From NCBI GenBank assembly GCA_022985045.1, contig CM040969.1:50704694-50768693 (forward strand): 64,000 nucleotides of DNA, written 5' to 3'. Every line of letters starts with the position of its first letter. Positions within the stretch are counted from its first letter, which is position 1. The position numbers were made by a program, and so were the translations under genes. This document shows positions 35,218 to 46,900 of this stretch, piece after piece. Source of the stretch: Macadamia tetraphylla. Taxonomy: Eukaryota > Streptophyta > Magnoliopsida > Proteales > Proteaceae. The notes beneath the pieces are model-generated. The model was not told where the DNA came from and did not search any database. It saw only the letters and a list, made by a program, of their open reading frames with translations.

Positions 35218-36756
35218 GTGGTTGGTGGCTCTACTTATTGGTTGGTGTTTGCTTGTATTTTCCGATGTGAACTCGTGAGCTTTTGGGGACGATCACCATT
35301 TGAGTGTGTTGGTAGATCTCATATATGACAATAGTCAATAACTTGAAAAGGTAATTATATTAAAAGTACTCACAATTACTTAAGTAGTGCAAATTATATG
35401 ACAAGTAATCTAAGTAACTCAAGAAGGTCTACGATAATACTTATAAGAAGGTTGAAGGATTTCTATTAGTTTACATCTTGATATGAAATAGTTGAGTCGG
35501 GGACAATTTAGAACAAACATGTTCTTCAAATTACCCTTTGGATGGACCAATATAAGAAATAAATGCAGTGGTAAGTATAGGCGAATATTGTAACATAGGA
35601 ATTGGGCTCTAGCATAATAGAACAAATTTTCTTACCCCCAGGCAGGGAAATACATATCATACATTAAAGTCTACCAATGATATTGTAATACCTAAGCTGG
35701 AAGCAAGCGACCCTAGTGTTATAGCCTAGTTGGCATAAGAAGGTGGCAACTTGCCATGGATCCTTATATGATGGTGGGAGAGAGAATTTGGAAAATTCCC
35801 GGTTAAGGAAGGAGCATAAAATAGCCAAAAATAAGTGGAGCCGTCCTTTAATGGGTGGATTCAAGAACCCAAAAATTAGGGCAGTTAGTGGTATAAGAAT
35901 GATTAACTATCAAGATACCCAATTGCCAACTAACGATCGGTTCGACTAGCGAGAATGTAGGAAAAATTAAAATTTTTATTGGGACCCACATGCCAACACC
36001 CACAGGCATACTTACCCAACATATAGAGGTCATCCTGACCAAATCCCAAAATTTAAAAAGTCAATATTTGGTGGGGCTTATTAAAGGTAATTAAATTTTA
36101 TATAATTTATCTTTTTAAAAATAGTTTTAGAATTGAATTTTAGATCTAATTTTGTAGCTGGTTTGTTAAAAAAACTTGGACCCTTAGGGTTGAACCTTGA
36201 AAGACCAAGGTGGTTGGTGGGATTGTTGCACATACCCAATTTTCCTCTTTCCCCTTTTCCCCTCTTTGGTTGTTGGATTGGGCTGCCCAAACTCTTGGTT
36301 CTTAAAGCGGCCCCCATGACCCTTAGGGCTAACCTTTTTAAGCTCAAAACTCCCTTTTTTGTTCCATTATTCTCTGTATACTATTGGGAAAAAGTAAAAG
36401 ATGAAGAAGAAGAAGAAGAAAAAAAGGAGGGGGGATGTTAGCGTGGATTATAGTTGCCCCTATTGCAATTGGTGCTGCTGGTTTTGGGGGTGGCTGCTGC
36501 TCCTATTCTTTTGCCCACCTTCATCTCTTTGTTGTTGTTGGTGCAAGAAAGGCTAAATGATGAAGCCTCTTGCTGCTGCAAAGGTTCTACTGATACAAGC
36601 TATAAGGAAGGGGAAATTTTTCTACAAGAAGGTAGAAAGCTGCAGTCCCAAAGTTGAGATGTTGCTAGGACTGAAATTGCTACAATTTAAAGCTGATTCA
36701 AGCTTGGAAGATTGCTACTACCTGGCTATACATAGAGCTGATGCTACTCACAGCTA

Positions 36757-38591
36757 GGTTGGGCTGTTAGAACCTTCTTTTTGCTGTACTCATACTCAAT
36801 AAGATAAAATTCTGCCACCCTATATGCTGTACAGCAGTTTCATTAAGTAAGAATAAAAACGGGTTTAAAGGGTTTTAAGCATGTAACAAAATTTCAAATA
36901 AAAAATTAGGTTACAAAAAGTGAAAAAGCATACTTGGTTAGGAATTCAGTAAATTTGGAACTAAAATTTGTCCCCATATTATTTTTACTAAGTGGAAGAA
37001 TTCCTAAATTTAATAGGAGTTTAGGGTTTAATTTAGCATTTACCCATCTCGAGAACCCCAAATTTGGGGGGAATATTAGCATGCATGGTATAAATTAGTA
37101 ATTAAAGTTGGGAGTAGTAAATTTAGTTAATTAGTATTGGGTATTATGCATGCCATGAGTTCTTACCTAATTTTGTTTAAGAAATCATATAAGAATGCTC
37201 CAATTAAACCTTATTATTTTTTGCCCCTACTTGAGCTGGATTGGAGTTGAGTGTGGCTCATCCATACTTTTATAATAGTTCAGGTCCAATTAAATCAGTA
37301 TGGGGGGGGAAATTTCTGATTCAAATTATAAGGTTTAAGTATACAAATTGGGAAGAAATTTGAAAGTTTGTTAAAGCAGAATTTTAACTGGGGAAAATTT
37401 GGGGATTTTGGGGTTTTAAAAAGCCCCCAGGGAAAGGGGGATACCTAAAGTGACATTTAAAATTTAGTAGTTCTTATCTATGAGTGTTTAATGTTTGAAA
37501 TTTCCGCTCATTAGAACCCAAACCATAGATAAAAAACGGCCCCAGGGGGAAAGGGAAGGGGCCCCCAAAGCCTAAGTGGGGGTTCTAATATAAATGGAAG
37601 GACGGGGGGAGCTGGGGGGTTACGAGTTAGTACCATAAAATAAGTTTAAATCTTCTTTATATAGGGGTTTCTCTTCCCATTGGATGGCTGGTTGCTATCC
37701 TTGCCGAAGTGGACTCGTGAGCTTTTGATCGGCGAACACCATTCTACGAGGTGGAAGATCTCATATATATAAGTACATTCAATAACAAAAAGCAACAAAT
37801 TATCTAAAAAAACCCCGGTAACTTAAAATTCATCAAATTATATGAAAAGTAATCCCAATAACAAAAAAGGGCTAACAATAATACTTATAAGAGCGTTGAA
37901 ATTTTCCTGATCCCAACCAATTTACACATTCCAACTATTTTCCTTTCCATCGTATATATGCCTAACCACTTGTTAATAGTAATTTTTCCCCTTTTTCTTT
38001 AGATCCCTCTATTTGAGTTTGGTCATTTTTTTTAAACGAGGATTACATTGGTCTCGGAAATGACCATACCACCTTAAATGGTCCAAGTGCTTGTCTCATT
38101 TTGACCCCCCCTTCTTTCTCATGCAATCATTCAATTTATCCCCCTCATTGCCATATATAAAATAAAATCCCATCTCCTTTTAAAGGGGGTGAGGATCTTA
38201 AATCCTTATCTCGGTGTGGGAGATGAAAGTTATGGGGATATAGAGCCGAAGGATAAATAAAAAATGTATGAATAGTATTAAAAAAAAAAACTTTATTGTG
38301 CAATCAAATTATGGAAAAATTAATAAGCATTCTCTCATTGATGCCCTTTTGTATTTTGGGGGGCTTTGGTTCCCCGGGGAAATTTAAAAGGGTCCATTTG
38401 TTTCTTTTAAAAATTTTTATAGATTGTAAGTTATCATTAAGAAAATTACGGTTATTAGGAAAGTTCAACCATATGATGAGTTTGATATCGTTAAAATAAT
38501 TTAGACTCAAAATAAAATTTTGCTCAAAAAAATTTTAAAATTTGTGAATTTTTTGGTTAAATAATCACATATTGACCAATTGCTTGTAAGT
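36757..38591. repeat. Large tandem unit, copy 3 (truncated by gap)
   Basis: Starts with the same aggttgggctgttagaacc and follows the left 1.8 kb of units 1 and 2 up to ccaattgcttgtaagt. There the gap begins, before the 327-bp array. It has more homopolymer errors than copies 1 and 2. Confidence 0.85.
37655..37663 (-). promoter_or_regulatory. TATA module 1, unit 3
   Basis: CCTATATAAAGAAGATT on the minus strand; third copy of the 22385 site. Confidence 0.5.
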
Positions 38592-38691
38592 NNNNNNNNN
38601 NNNNNNNNNNNNNNNNNNNNNNNNNNNNNNNNNNNNNNNNNNNNNNNNNNNNNNNNNNNNNNNNNNNNNNNNNNNNNNNNNNNNNNNNNNN
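38592..38691. other. Assembly gap (100 N)
   Basis: Joins tandem unit 3 to the interior of a copia LTR; the missing part includes the rest of unit 3 and about 1.7 kb of the LTR. Confidence 0.95.
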
Positions 38692-39375
38692 GAATTTCAA
38701 AAATAAATTCCGAAAAACCCACCCAACGAGAACGATGGATTTGGGTTTTGGGATTTTGAACCGACTTTCAAAAGGCTTATAATTTTTTATACGATATCCG
38801 ATCGATATGAAAAAAAGTGCGTTGGAATCATAACGGATGCTCTGACTTTTGAAGACTCAATCATCGAATCATCCATGAAAAAAGCCCAAAATGCCCTAAA
38901 ATTTCCCAAATGCGTATCTTTCTCATACGCAATGGGAATGCGATGAAATCAGAACCGTTGGAAAGATTGTATTTTTTCGTATTGTTACATGTAGAACACT
39001 TCCTTTAAAAAATCATCTTCAATGCGAAACTGCCCTCGGGGCCATAAATCCCGTAACTTCTTCATACGGTATGGGAATGTGAAATCAAATGCCTTTGGGC
39101 TAGGAAAATTACAATCTATCTTTTCATGAAGAACCGATCTTCCAAAATGTCATTTTCATTGCCGAAAATGCCTCGATCGTAAATAGGCCAATTTTGCTTT
39201 TTACCCGAAACCGCACCACCTATTAATGATGTATTAAACCACTCCATGCATACCAAGCTGCTCTTTATCTCCCCGGGGACCTTTTGGGTCGCCATGTCAT
39301 CATTTTCACCCCGTCCCCCAAAACCCCACGTCATCCCCCAACGTGGGAGTTAACAAGGACAACCATAAAACAACA
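38692..39375 (-). repeat. Copia LTR 1 (3' LTR of copy A), cut by gap
   Basis: Corresponds to 45060-45690 and 51310-51952. On the minus strand it begins TGTTGTTTTATGG at 39375, directly after the polypurine tract. Confidence 0.8.
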
Positions 39376-39392
39376 ATCTCCCCCCTTTTGGG
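39376..39392 (-). other. Polypurine tract, copy A
   Basis: Minus strand CCCAAAAGGGGGGAGAT immediately precedes TGTTG of the LTR; it primes plus-strand cDNA. The same tract is at 45691-45703 in copy B. Confidence 0.7.
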
Positions 39393-39604
39393 GTTGTTGG
39401 CAACCACCTCATCACTAATACACTCTAAAGCTCCGATGAGTAACTCTCTCCCCTTTGACAACAAGTAAAAAGGGTGGAACCAATGGACCCCCCAGGGGCC
39501 AATATGGGGAAAAAACATCAAGAAACTTGCCCCCTCTCCCAATGCTACTAGTTTTTTGGAAGAATCACCACTCCCGGTTTACATGGGAACTCAAACTGAT
39601 CTTT

Positions 39605-40010
39605 GGGAAGCGGTTTAGTGAAGATATCAACCCCTTTGTGGGAACAAACTCCATCCTTCCCACCTTCCATCACCTTGTCTCTTAAAAATGATAGGATAGC
39701 AATGTGCCGTTCTAGAATGCATCACGGGTTCTTGGAGATATTGATAGCACTAGTATTGTCACAATAAGTGCCCTTTTCTGCTCAACCTCCAACTCAAATC
39801 CTTCAACATCTGCTTCATCCACAACACTTGTGTACAACAAGATGTAGCGCAATTTTTCGCCCTGCGGTTGAAAGAGGGACTCTTGCTTCTTACTATGCCA
39901 TGCCACCAAGCTGCTCCCCAAATAGAATGCACCACCAGTGCTCTTCCCTCATCTACACATCCCGGGCCCCAAACGCATCTGAAAAAGGCGACAAACTAAA
40001 GCTCTTGACT
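39605..40010 (-). pseudogene. Copia RNase H, copy A
   Basis: Minus-strand frames contain CDNTSAINISKN (39765-39728) with the catalytic Asp of the C-D-N-x-S/A motif, and VDIFTKPL (39630-39607), the usual end of copia pol. The N-terminal segment (RKST, FGEQL near 39910-39990) is frameshifted. Sequence upstream joins the RT. Confidence 0.75.
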
Positions 40011-40700
40011 TTGGATACCATAACCCAAACTCACTAGTCCCTTTGGGTATCAAAATTCTCTTCCTTCGCCACATGTGTCTCTTTTGGTCTGGAAATCGGC
40101 TACCATGCACCGACTTGTAAAATGTCGGGGCCCACTGTTTCAGATATAATAGGCTACCAATCATTGACCTATCGGGGTGGTCAAACGATGGAGAGTCATC
40201 TTCCTTGCTCAACTTACACCCTCATCATAGGTGTACTAAGCGGCTTGCAATCCTCCATGGTGAATCTCTTTAACATCTCCCCCACATATTTGGTGAGATA
40301 TGAAGATACCTTCTTTCTTTTGATTGATCGCAAACCCAAGAAGAATGATAGTTCACCCAACATGGACATTTCAAACTCATCTTGCATTCCCCTTGCAAAA
40401 TCTTTGCACAACTCATCTTTGTGACCCCCAAAATGATATCATCTAAAAAAACCACCAAAAAAGCCTTGTTTGATGTAGAGATTTGTCCACTAAGCCTTTC
40501 TTGAAACCCAACTTGCACAAGTAAGAGTCCAATCTAGTACCATGCCCTTGGAGCTTGTTTCAAACCATAAATGCCCTTTTTCAACCACACAAGAGGGGGG
40601 CCTCCTCAAAAACCCCTCGGGTCTTTTAAACCTCCTCTTCCAAGTTTCCATTTAGAAAAGCTGATTTGACATCCATTGATAGACCTTGAACCCTTGTACC
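40011..40700 (-). pseudogene. Copia reverse transcriptase, copy A
   Basis: In order on the minus strand: MDVKSAFLNGNLEEE (about 40675-40630, one frame change), KGIYGLKQAPRAWY (40580-40540), the catalytic box VVFLDDIILG (40455-40426; the usual YVDD reads FLDD), FFLGLR, and KYVGEMLKRFTMEDC with PLSTPM (40300-40220). The C-terminal SMIGSLLYL follows at about 40165. Strongly matches RVT_2-type copia RT. Stops and shifts disable it; whether FLDD is real or a base-call error is open, as copy B has YVDD. Confidence 0.8.
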
Positions 40701-41880
40701 GACAAACCAAGAACATTCGATAGCCTCAAGTCTTGCCCGGGGCAAAATTTTTCAAAACAATGCCTTCACTTGAGCACTCTCCCCCTTTTACTTCAATATC
40801 AAAGAACTATAATATTTTCTCTAAAAAAATCTCTCCATTGGGATACAAGCATCTATAGGGAAAGCCCATATGATCTTTCCAACCTCGTGTGGGTTCAAAC
40901 TACATAGGAGTGCCCATCGCATCTTCCCCCTCCTATGAGTTGAAATTTAATTACTTGGGCCTCATACCCAACACGCCATCGATTTTTGTTGCCTCAGGTA
41001 TACATCATGAACTACAAATTCGAGGGGGCTCAACTCACCAATTCTTGAGTTCTGCATAAATCTCTTCATCCACAAATATCATTCTCTGTCACTAGTGCTG
41101 AAATATTTAACTCCAAATCAAACAATCACCATGATCACACAAAATTCACTCGACAACTACCGAGATTGATACCAATAATCTCACCCATCGATGCATAAAA
41201 AATTATTCGCCTACTCACATTACCTCGACCATCAAGAATCTTCAACTATTCGCCTCTGACCTTTTTACGCTATCGGTGATTGCTCCATTAAGATGCAAAT
41301 ACTCGGGGACTAACTAAGTTTAAAGATGTCTCTAATCCAAGCACTATTGGGGAACTTTTTGTATAAACTAAGTCCCTTTTTGGGGACTAATATCCATCTA
41401 GTGAGCTCCCCATTTTGGAAGTACACCTAGTGCGGGAGGGCCCCCTATACCTTGGGTGGTGGGGGGGTGGTATTTTGTTTCACACACCTCTATGTGCTTC
41501 TCTCCAAACTAAACCACTTGCCTTGGCCTATGCATTTGCTTCTCACAAGCTTTCCTACTATTTTTTTTCTTTGCCCTTTTGCTTCGGTCTCCCTTCCAAC
41601 CAACCCAATTGTAGACCCTCTTTTCCTTTCCAAAAGATGGTCTTCCTTTAATCTTTCCGGGAAAACGACATCTCCTTTGTTTTCCGTTCTTTTTTTGCCC
41701 CGGCCTTTTGTTTCCTTCACTTTCCATACACTATACAAAGCCACGAGACTCACCACTAGATTGTGGTGATGCTTCTTTGAATGTCTTTCATTGACTTGCC
41801 TTCTACAACCACTTCTTAACTTTCTTGTTCTAGAGATCGATAGTCTCTCTCCCCCTTTTACAAGGGAGGGAAACCCCCTT
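40701..41880 (-). other. Unrecognised part of copy A interior
   Basis: Aligned along its length with 46900-48115 of copy B, so it was part of the element. A Lys/Arg-rich frame lies at 41490-41756 minus. I see no aspartic protease motif, no HHCC zinc region and no D,D35E core. Confidence 0.45.
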
Positions 41881-41884
41881 CAAT

Positions 41885-43000
41885 GGGAATGTCCATGATG
41901 GTGGCATCTAAGACATTCTACTAGTTGTCTACCGGGGGTGCTATGGGGAACCTCCTTCATAGCTGGGGGCTAGTCTAGATATAAATCTGCTCTCCCATGC
42001 CCATATCCTTTTTTGGCAATACCCATGAAAACAAATATCATTGGTACGCCATTAATGGGTGAAGCATTATGTCTTTGGGGGAGCCATCGACTTTGGGAAC
42101 ATCTGATAGGTCTCGATAATTGAACTTGTTGAACGCCATACTCAACTAGTCTCTGTTTTGGAAACTCGCATAACCACCAACTCGATTATGTTCCCTTTGG
42201 GCTTGTTGCCTTTACCTCTACCCTTTTTATCTTGTGGACTGCCCCCACATTGTGCCGATTTGGAGATCTCATCTCACTATTTGTCTCTCTCTTCTTCCCT
42301 GCTCCTCGGCTCTCTTCGTGTTTTCCCGAGTCCTTTTTGGGTGATCTCACTGCTCTATAGCTTTCTCATGACTCACCCCTTTATAGAACTAGAGCGATGA
42401 TGGGTAGTCTCGACATTCGGGCCAGCTAGATGTCTATCCATCTCTGAACCACAAGTGGGTGGCTAAATGTCTCCCCCCTTTTACAACTGTGTTTGTAGTG
42501 AAATGATCTCTGCTTCTAATTCTTTGTTTAACTTCTTAAAATCATTTGAAATTTCACTATCTTTTAATCACTCGAGATTGCACATCTATTTTCTCTCTCA
42601 AGGCTAAGTTCTCGATTCAAGCCGACACACCTCACTTTGCTTTTCTTGATCTTCAAAAAATTTTTAACATGAGGGTCATTTCGGGCTTCATCATCGTGAG
42701 ATACAAAACATCAAGCTCTAGTTGTGCTCTCAACACATTGGCTGCCTCTTCAAGGATTCTACATTTCATCTCTATTGATGACTTGTGTTTCTAATCTTTA
42801 ATAATGAAGTTGCACCCCTTTATATGTGTTCTCAAATCAATATTGATTTCATCTTGAGTTGTTAAATGTGCCTCAACACACCAAATCCACTAGTGTAGCA
42901 CTCATGAACATCGCTTTCAACATCTAATGTGGACTCCATATAGGGCTCACCCCCTATAGGTTGTGTAATCTCTCCCCATCGCCTTAGGGATATGCATGAC
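41885..43000 (-). pseudogene. Copia gag remnant, copy A: coiled coil and zinc knuckle
   Basis: Minus-strand frames give a coiled-coil-like stretch RILEEAANVLRAQLELD (about 42765-42715), then KLNKELEAEIISLQTQ-like text (42545-42490). Further on is CLRCHHHGH (41918-41892), the first part of a CCHC knuckle. The copy B counterpart has more of the knuckle. The classical UBN2 gag core was not recognised upstream. Confidence 0.5.
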
Positions 43001-43248
43001 CGACTTTGACACTCACCTGCTTTAAACCATCCAAAAGATTTCTAACCTTAGAGTCAATAGTAGAGTCTACACTCCCATTAAACCCACTCCTAGATCATAC
43101 CCCAATGAACCTATATTTACTTCATCAACTTCCTCCAAAGGTAAAATCTGATCCATTTAAAAAAAGAAGCTAGTAGACTTACTAAACCAAACACGATGCC
43201 ATCTTCAACCAACGGATCACTCTTTTTTTAAGGGCCCTCTAGGCCTTT

Positions 43249-43256
43249 CGATACCA
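43249..43256 (-). other. Primer-binding site, copy A
   Basis: Minus strand TTGGTATCGAAAGG sits two bases after the LTR end CCCAACA. The canonical initiator-Met site is TGGTATCAGAGC, so an A seems lost from CAG and more after it. Confidence 0.6.
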
Positions 43257-43258
43257 AT

Positions 43259-45690
43259 TGTTGGGCCCGATTGACAGAGGGGGTGAACGTGTGCCAAATT
43301 TTTTTATTTCCCTGCCCGATGTGGCAATCACTATTTGCACTTCAATAGCAACATTGATGCCCCTTTTTATACTTTCCCCTTCTTCTTTTTGCATGAAACT
43401 TACCCCATAATGTATTTCCCCTGCCATAAACCTCACCGGGAATCTTTTTACATTACGTCATCACACCCACCACCAAGTGGTGGGCCCCGATGTAAAACCC
43501 CTTTTGAACCAACACTCCAATCCACAAAAAACGAGCATACATCCACAACACAAAAAAGTCTTGCCTTTACATGCGGGTAATGCCTTTTCGGGCCGGATTT
43601 ACTCAATACTAATTATGGCACCCAACCGGGGAAAACATTCGCACCAATGACATACAATGGCTAGGTCTTCACCCCAGTTTTTCGGGGAAGATGGGGGCCC
43701 ACCCGCAAATAGGTTTAGGTAGTTGTACCTACCAAGGAAACATAGCCCTGTCCGGCCCAACACCCAAAAAAATAAAAATTTGGGGTTATAACAATGCCCT
43801 ATAGTGAAGCACTCATACATGCAAATTTCCCCCAAAAAGCTACAACTATCACTTAGGCATTTTATCAAACATCTTGCCTACAATGATTTATAATAATGGA
43901 AATTTGCAAAATTGGGTTCCTTGGCAAGGGTAACCGCGGGGATGCAATAATGTCAATCTCCACTTGATGCGGACCACAACCACGTTGTCTCGGGGGCCCC
44001 CAAAGCTTCAACCCGGGTTTGGGACTTTGGGTTTTTAAACAACTCACAAAACCAAAAAGGTTCTTCTTTTTCTCTTCTCCCTTTTCTTTACTTTCATGGA
44101 GCAACAATGGCATTCACATTCACATTCACACACAAAAAGAGGAAAAAAATTTTTTATTTCCCCCTTCTTTTCTTCTTTTTTTTCTTTTCTTTTTTCTTGG
44201 CAACAACCAATAGGACTTGCTACCTTGGTTTCCACTTCCTAAGCCTCTAATGGTGGCTATGGATGAAGTGCAAGAGGATGGAAGTCTTTCATTCAAACCT
44301 TTAGCCTTCCACGAGCTTCAACTCTTTTTTCCCACCACCCCAGCAAGCCCTCTGCCTGATTTCTTCCCTCTGATTTTAGAGCTCGGAAAATAAAATCCCC
44401 CAAATTGAATCACCAAATCCGACTTAAAATGGGAAGATATGACCTTTTTAAGTTGGAGCAATGAGATACCGAAATGGAATCTTCGCGGGGGGCGTAGGCT
44501 ACACCGGCCAAAAGGGGGAAAAATGAGTAGATCTCATATAAGAGATCTTATAATCCCCTCCGATTAAACACGGACAACAGATCCAAACCGTTAGATTTGA
44601 ATCGATGCGTATATGGGGGGCGACATCGCGAAGTGTTGTCGATCTATGATTGGTTGCTTTTGGGTTTTAAGGGCTTGTCTCCCCCCACAAAAAAATGCAT
44701 AGACCGTTGGATCCGAATCTTTTCCTGATACTTTAATCAGATTTCATGAGATCATTAAGATCGGGAAACCTTTTTTTACCTTTTACCGCAAACACAATAA
44801 CATACCTTGATATAGTGTAGCGGATCAAAATTATGCATCTAACCAATAAAATCCCGCAAGCATCTATCTCGTCCATATCACCCAAAATCTCAGAGCCTTT
44901 GGGTGGGGATCAAGCATACGTGGTAATCTTGGCCGCCATTTCACTTCCCTTGACTCCTTTTAACAATCAAGCCCGCCTCCATATGTTTCAGGTTAAAGAC
45001 CCTTGCAACTCGACCTTCAAAATCTTTAAATTACAAAAAGCCCTTTTTTAAAAAAAAATTCAAAAACCCACCCAACAAAAACACGATGGTTTTTGGTTTT
45101 GGGTTTTGAACCGATTTTCGGAACTTAAATTTTTCATAGATATCCGATCGATATGAAACAAGGGGTTGGAATCTTGGATGCTCTCGACTTTTGAAGACTC
45201 AATCATCGAATCATCCATGTAAAAGACCAAAAAGCCCACACTTTCCAAAACGATCTTTTCATACGCAATGGGGAAAGCGATGAAATCAGAACCGTTTGGG
45301 AAAAATTGTTTTTTTGTCGTATTGTTACATGTAGAACACCCCTTTTAAAAAACATCTTCAATGCAAACGCCCCGCGCCATAAATGCCAACTTTTTCATAC
45401 GGTATCGGGAAGTGGAAACAAATGCCTTTTCTAGGAAAATTACAATCATCTTTTCATGAAGAACCGATCTTCCAAAATGTCATTTTTATTGCCAAAAGCC
45501 CTCGATTAAATAGGCCAATTTTGCGGTTTTTACCCGAAACCCCACCACCTATTAATGATGTATTAAACCACCCATGCATACCAAGCTGCTCATCTCACGG
45601 GGACCTGGGTCGCCATGTCATCATTTTCATCCCGTCACCCAAACCCCGCATCACGCTGGGGAGTTTAACAAGGACAACCATAAAAAAACA
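43259..45690 (-). repeat. Copia LTR 2, shared by copies A and B
   Basis: 2432 bp; on the minus strand starts TGTTTTTTTATGG at 45690 and ends CAATCGGGCCCAACA at 43259. It serves as 5' LTR of copy A and 3' LTR of copy B. It contains TATA at 43364. Antisense open frames within it are not kept in LTR 3. Confidence 0.8.
43364..43371 (-). promoter_or_regulatory. TATA box, LTR 2
   Basis: Minus strand AAGTATAAAAAGGGGC, about 105 bp before the LTR end, giving a long U3 and a short R-U5 as usual for copia. Confidence 0.55.
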
Positions 45691-45703
45691 ATCTCCCCTT
45701 TTG
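45691..45703 (-). other. Polypurine tract, copy B
   Basis: Minus strand AAAAGGGGAGAT immediately before the LTR start. Confidence 0.7.
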
Positions 45704-45913
45704 GGGTTGTTGGCAACCACCTCATCACTAATACACTCTAAACTCCGATGAGTAACCTCTCCCCTTGACAACAAGTACAAAGGGGGGGAACCAAGGACTC
45801 CCCGAGTCCAATTGGGGGGAGCAACATCAAGCAACTTTCCCCCCTCCCAATGCTACTAGTGTTTTGGAAGAATCACCACTCCCGGTTTTTTCCCAGGAAC
45901 TCAAACTGATCTT

Positions 45914-46290
45914 TAAGCGGTTTAGTGAAGATATCGGCCACCCCCTTTTCGTGGAAAAAAATCCATCCTTACTTCACCTTCCATCACCTTGTTCTTAAAA
46001 ATGATACCCGGGTAGCAATGTGCCGTTCTAGAATGCATCACGGGTTCTTGGAGATATTGATAGCACTAGTATTGTCACAATATAGTGGCCCCCTCAACCT
46101 CCAACTCAAATCCTTCAACACTTTTTCCACAACACTTGTGTACAACAAGATGTAGGGGAATGTATTCCTCTCGGTTGAAAGAGGGGCTCTTGCCCTTTCT
46201 ATGCCATGCCACCAAGTGCTCCCCAAATAGAATGCACCACCCGGTGCTCTTCCTGTCATCTACATCGGCCCAACCCATCGAAAAAGGGAC
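45914..46290 (-). pseudogene. Copia RNase H, copy B
   Basis: GWADVDDRKSTGWCILFGE (from 46278) carries the first catalytic Asp region (family: ADWAGDxDDRKSTSG). CDNTSAINISKN is at 46085-46050 and ADIFTKPL at 45938-45914. The family SWSSKKQ and AEYIAL segments are shifted (HRKGKSPSFNREEYIP). Better preserved than copy A in its N-terminal half. Confidence 0.8.
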
Positions 46291-46349
46291 AAACTAAAGT
46301 CTTGACTTTCGGATACCAAACCCAAAAATCCTAATTTTGATTCGACCAC

Positions 46350-46900
46350 TTTAGGTTCGAGATATAATAGGTACCAATCATTGACCATACGAGGTGTGGT
46401 CACGATGGAGAGTCATCTTCCCTTTCTCAACTTACACCCTCATCATAGGTGTACTAACGGCTTGCAATCCTCCATGGTGAATCTCTTTAACATCTCCCTC
46501 ACATATTTGGGAGAAGAAGATACCTTCTTTTTTTTGATTGATTTCAAACCCAAAAGAATGATAGTTCACCCAACATGGACATTTCAAACTCATCTTGCAT
46601 CCTCATTGCAAAATCTTTTCACAACTCATCTTTTTGACCCCAAAGATGATATCATCTACATACACAACCCCAAAATATTGCTTTTTTGGTTTATGTAGAG
46701 ATTCCCCCTGCCTTTCTTGAAACCCAACTTGCACAAGTAAGAGTCCAACTGAGTACCATGCCCTTGGAGCTTGTTTCAAACCATAAATGCCCTTTTTCAA
46801 TGACACAAAGTGGGGTCCTCACTAGAAACCCATCGTTTTTGTAAACCTCCTTTCCCCAAATTTCCATTTAGAAAAGCTGATTTGACATCCTTTGATAGAC
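46350..46900 (-). pseudogene. Copia reverse transcriptase, copy B
   Basis: KDVKSAFLNGNL near 46890, then one frame from 46806 with KKGIYGLKQAPRAWY and an intact catalytic YVDDIIFG (46662-46639). The following FFLGLR and STPM blocks are present but frame-broken. The conserved core shows this copy decayed less, or was read better, than copy A. Confidence 0.8.

Larger units (their letters stand above)
31380..35330. repeat. LTR-derived satellite array, unit 2
   Basis: Landmarks gactatgagccac or variants near 31635, 31963, 32293, 33008, 33337, 33888, 34213, 34534 and 34862. Monomer order matches unit 1 one-to-one apart from the deleted stretch at about 32550, so the array was copied as a block rather than built twice. 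Confidence 0.8.
29405..36756. repeat. Large tandem unit, copy 2 (about 7.35 kb)
   Basis: Colinear with copy 1 with small indels. The main difference is a loss of about 500 bp: the landmark step from 32293 to 33008 is 715 bp where copy 1 has 1214 bp (24368 to 25582). The flanks (aattgggctctagcataatagaac, GAA-repeat, CTG-rich text) are retained. Confidence 0.85.
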
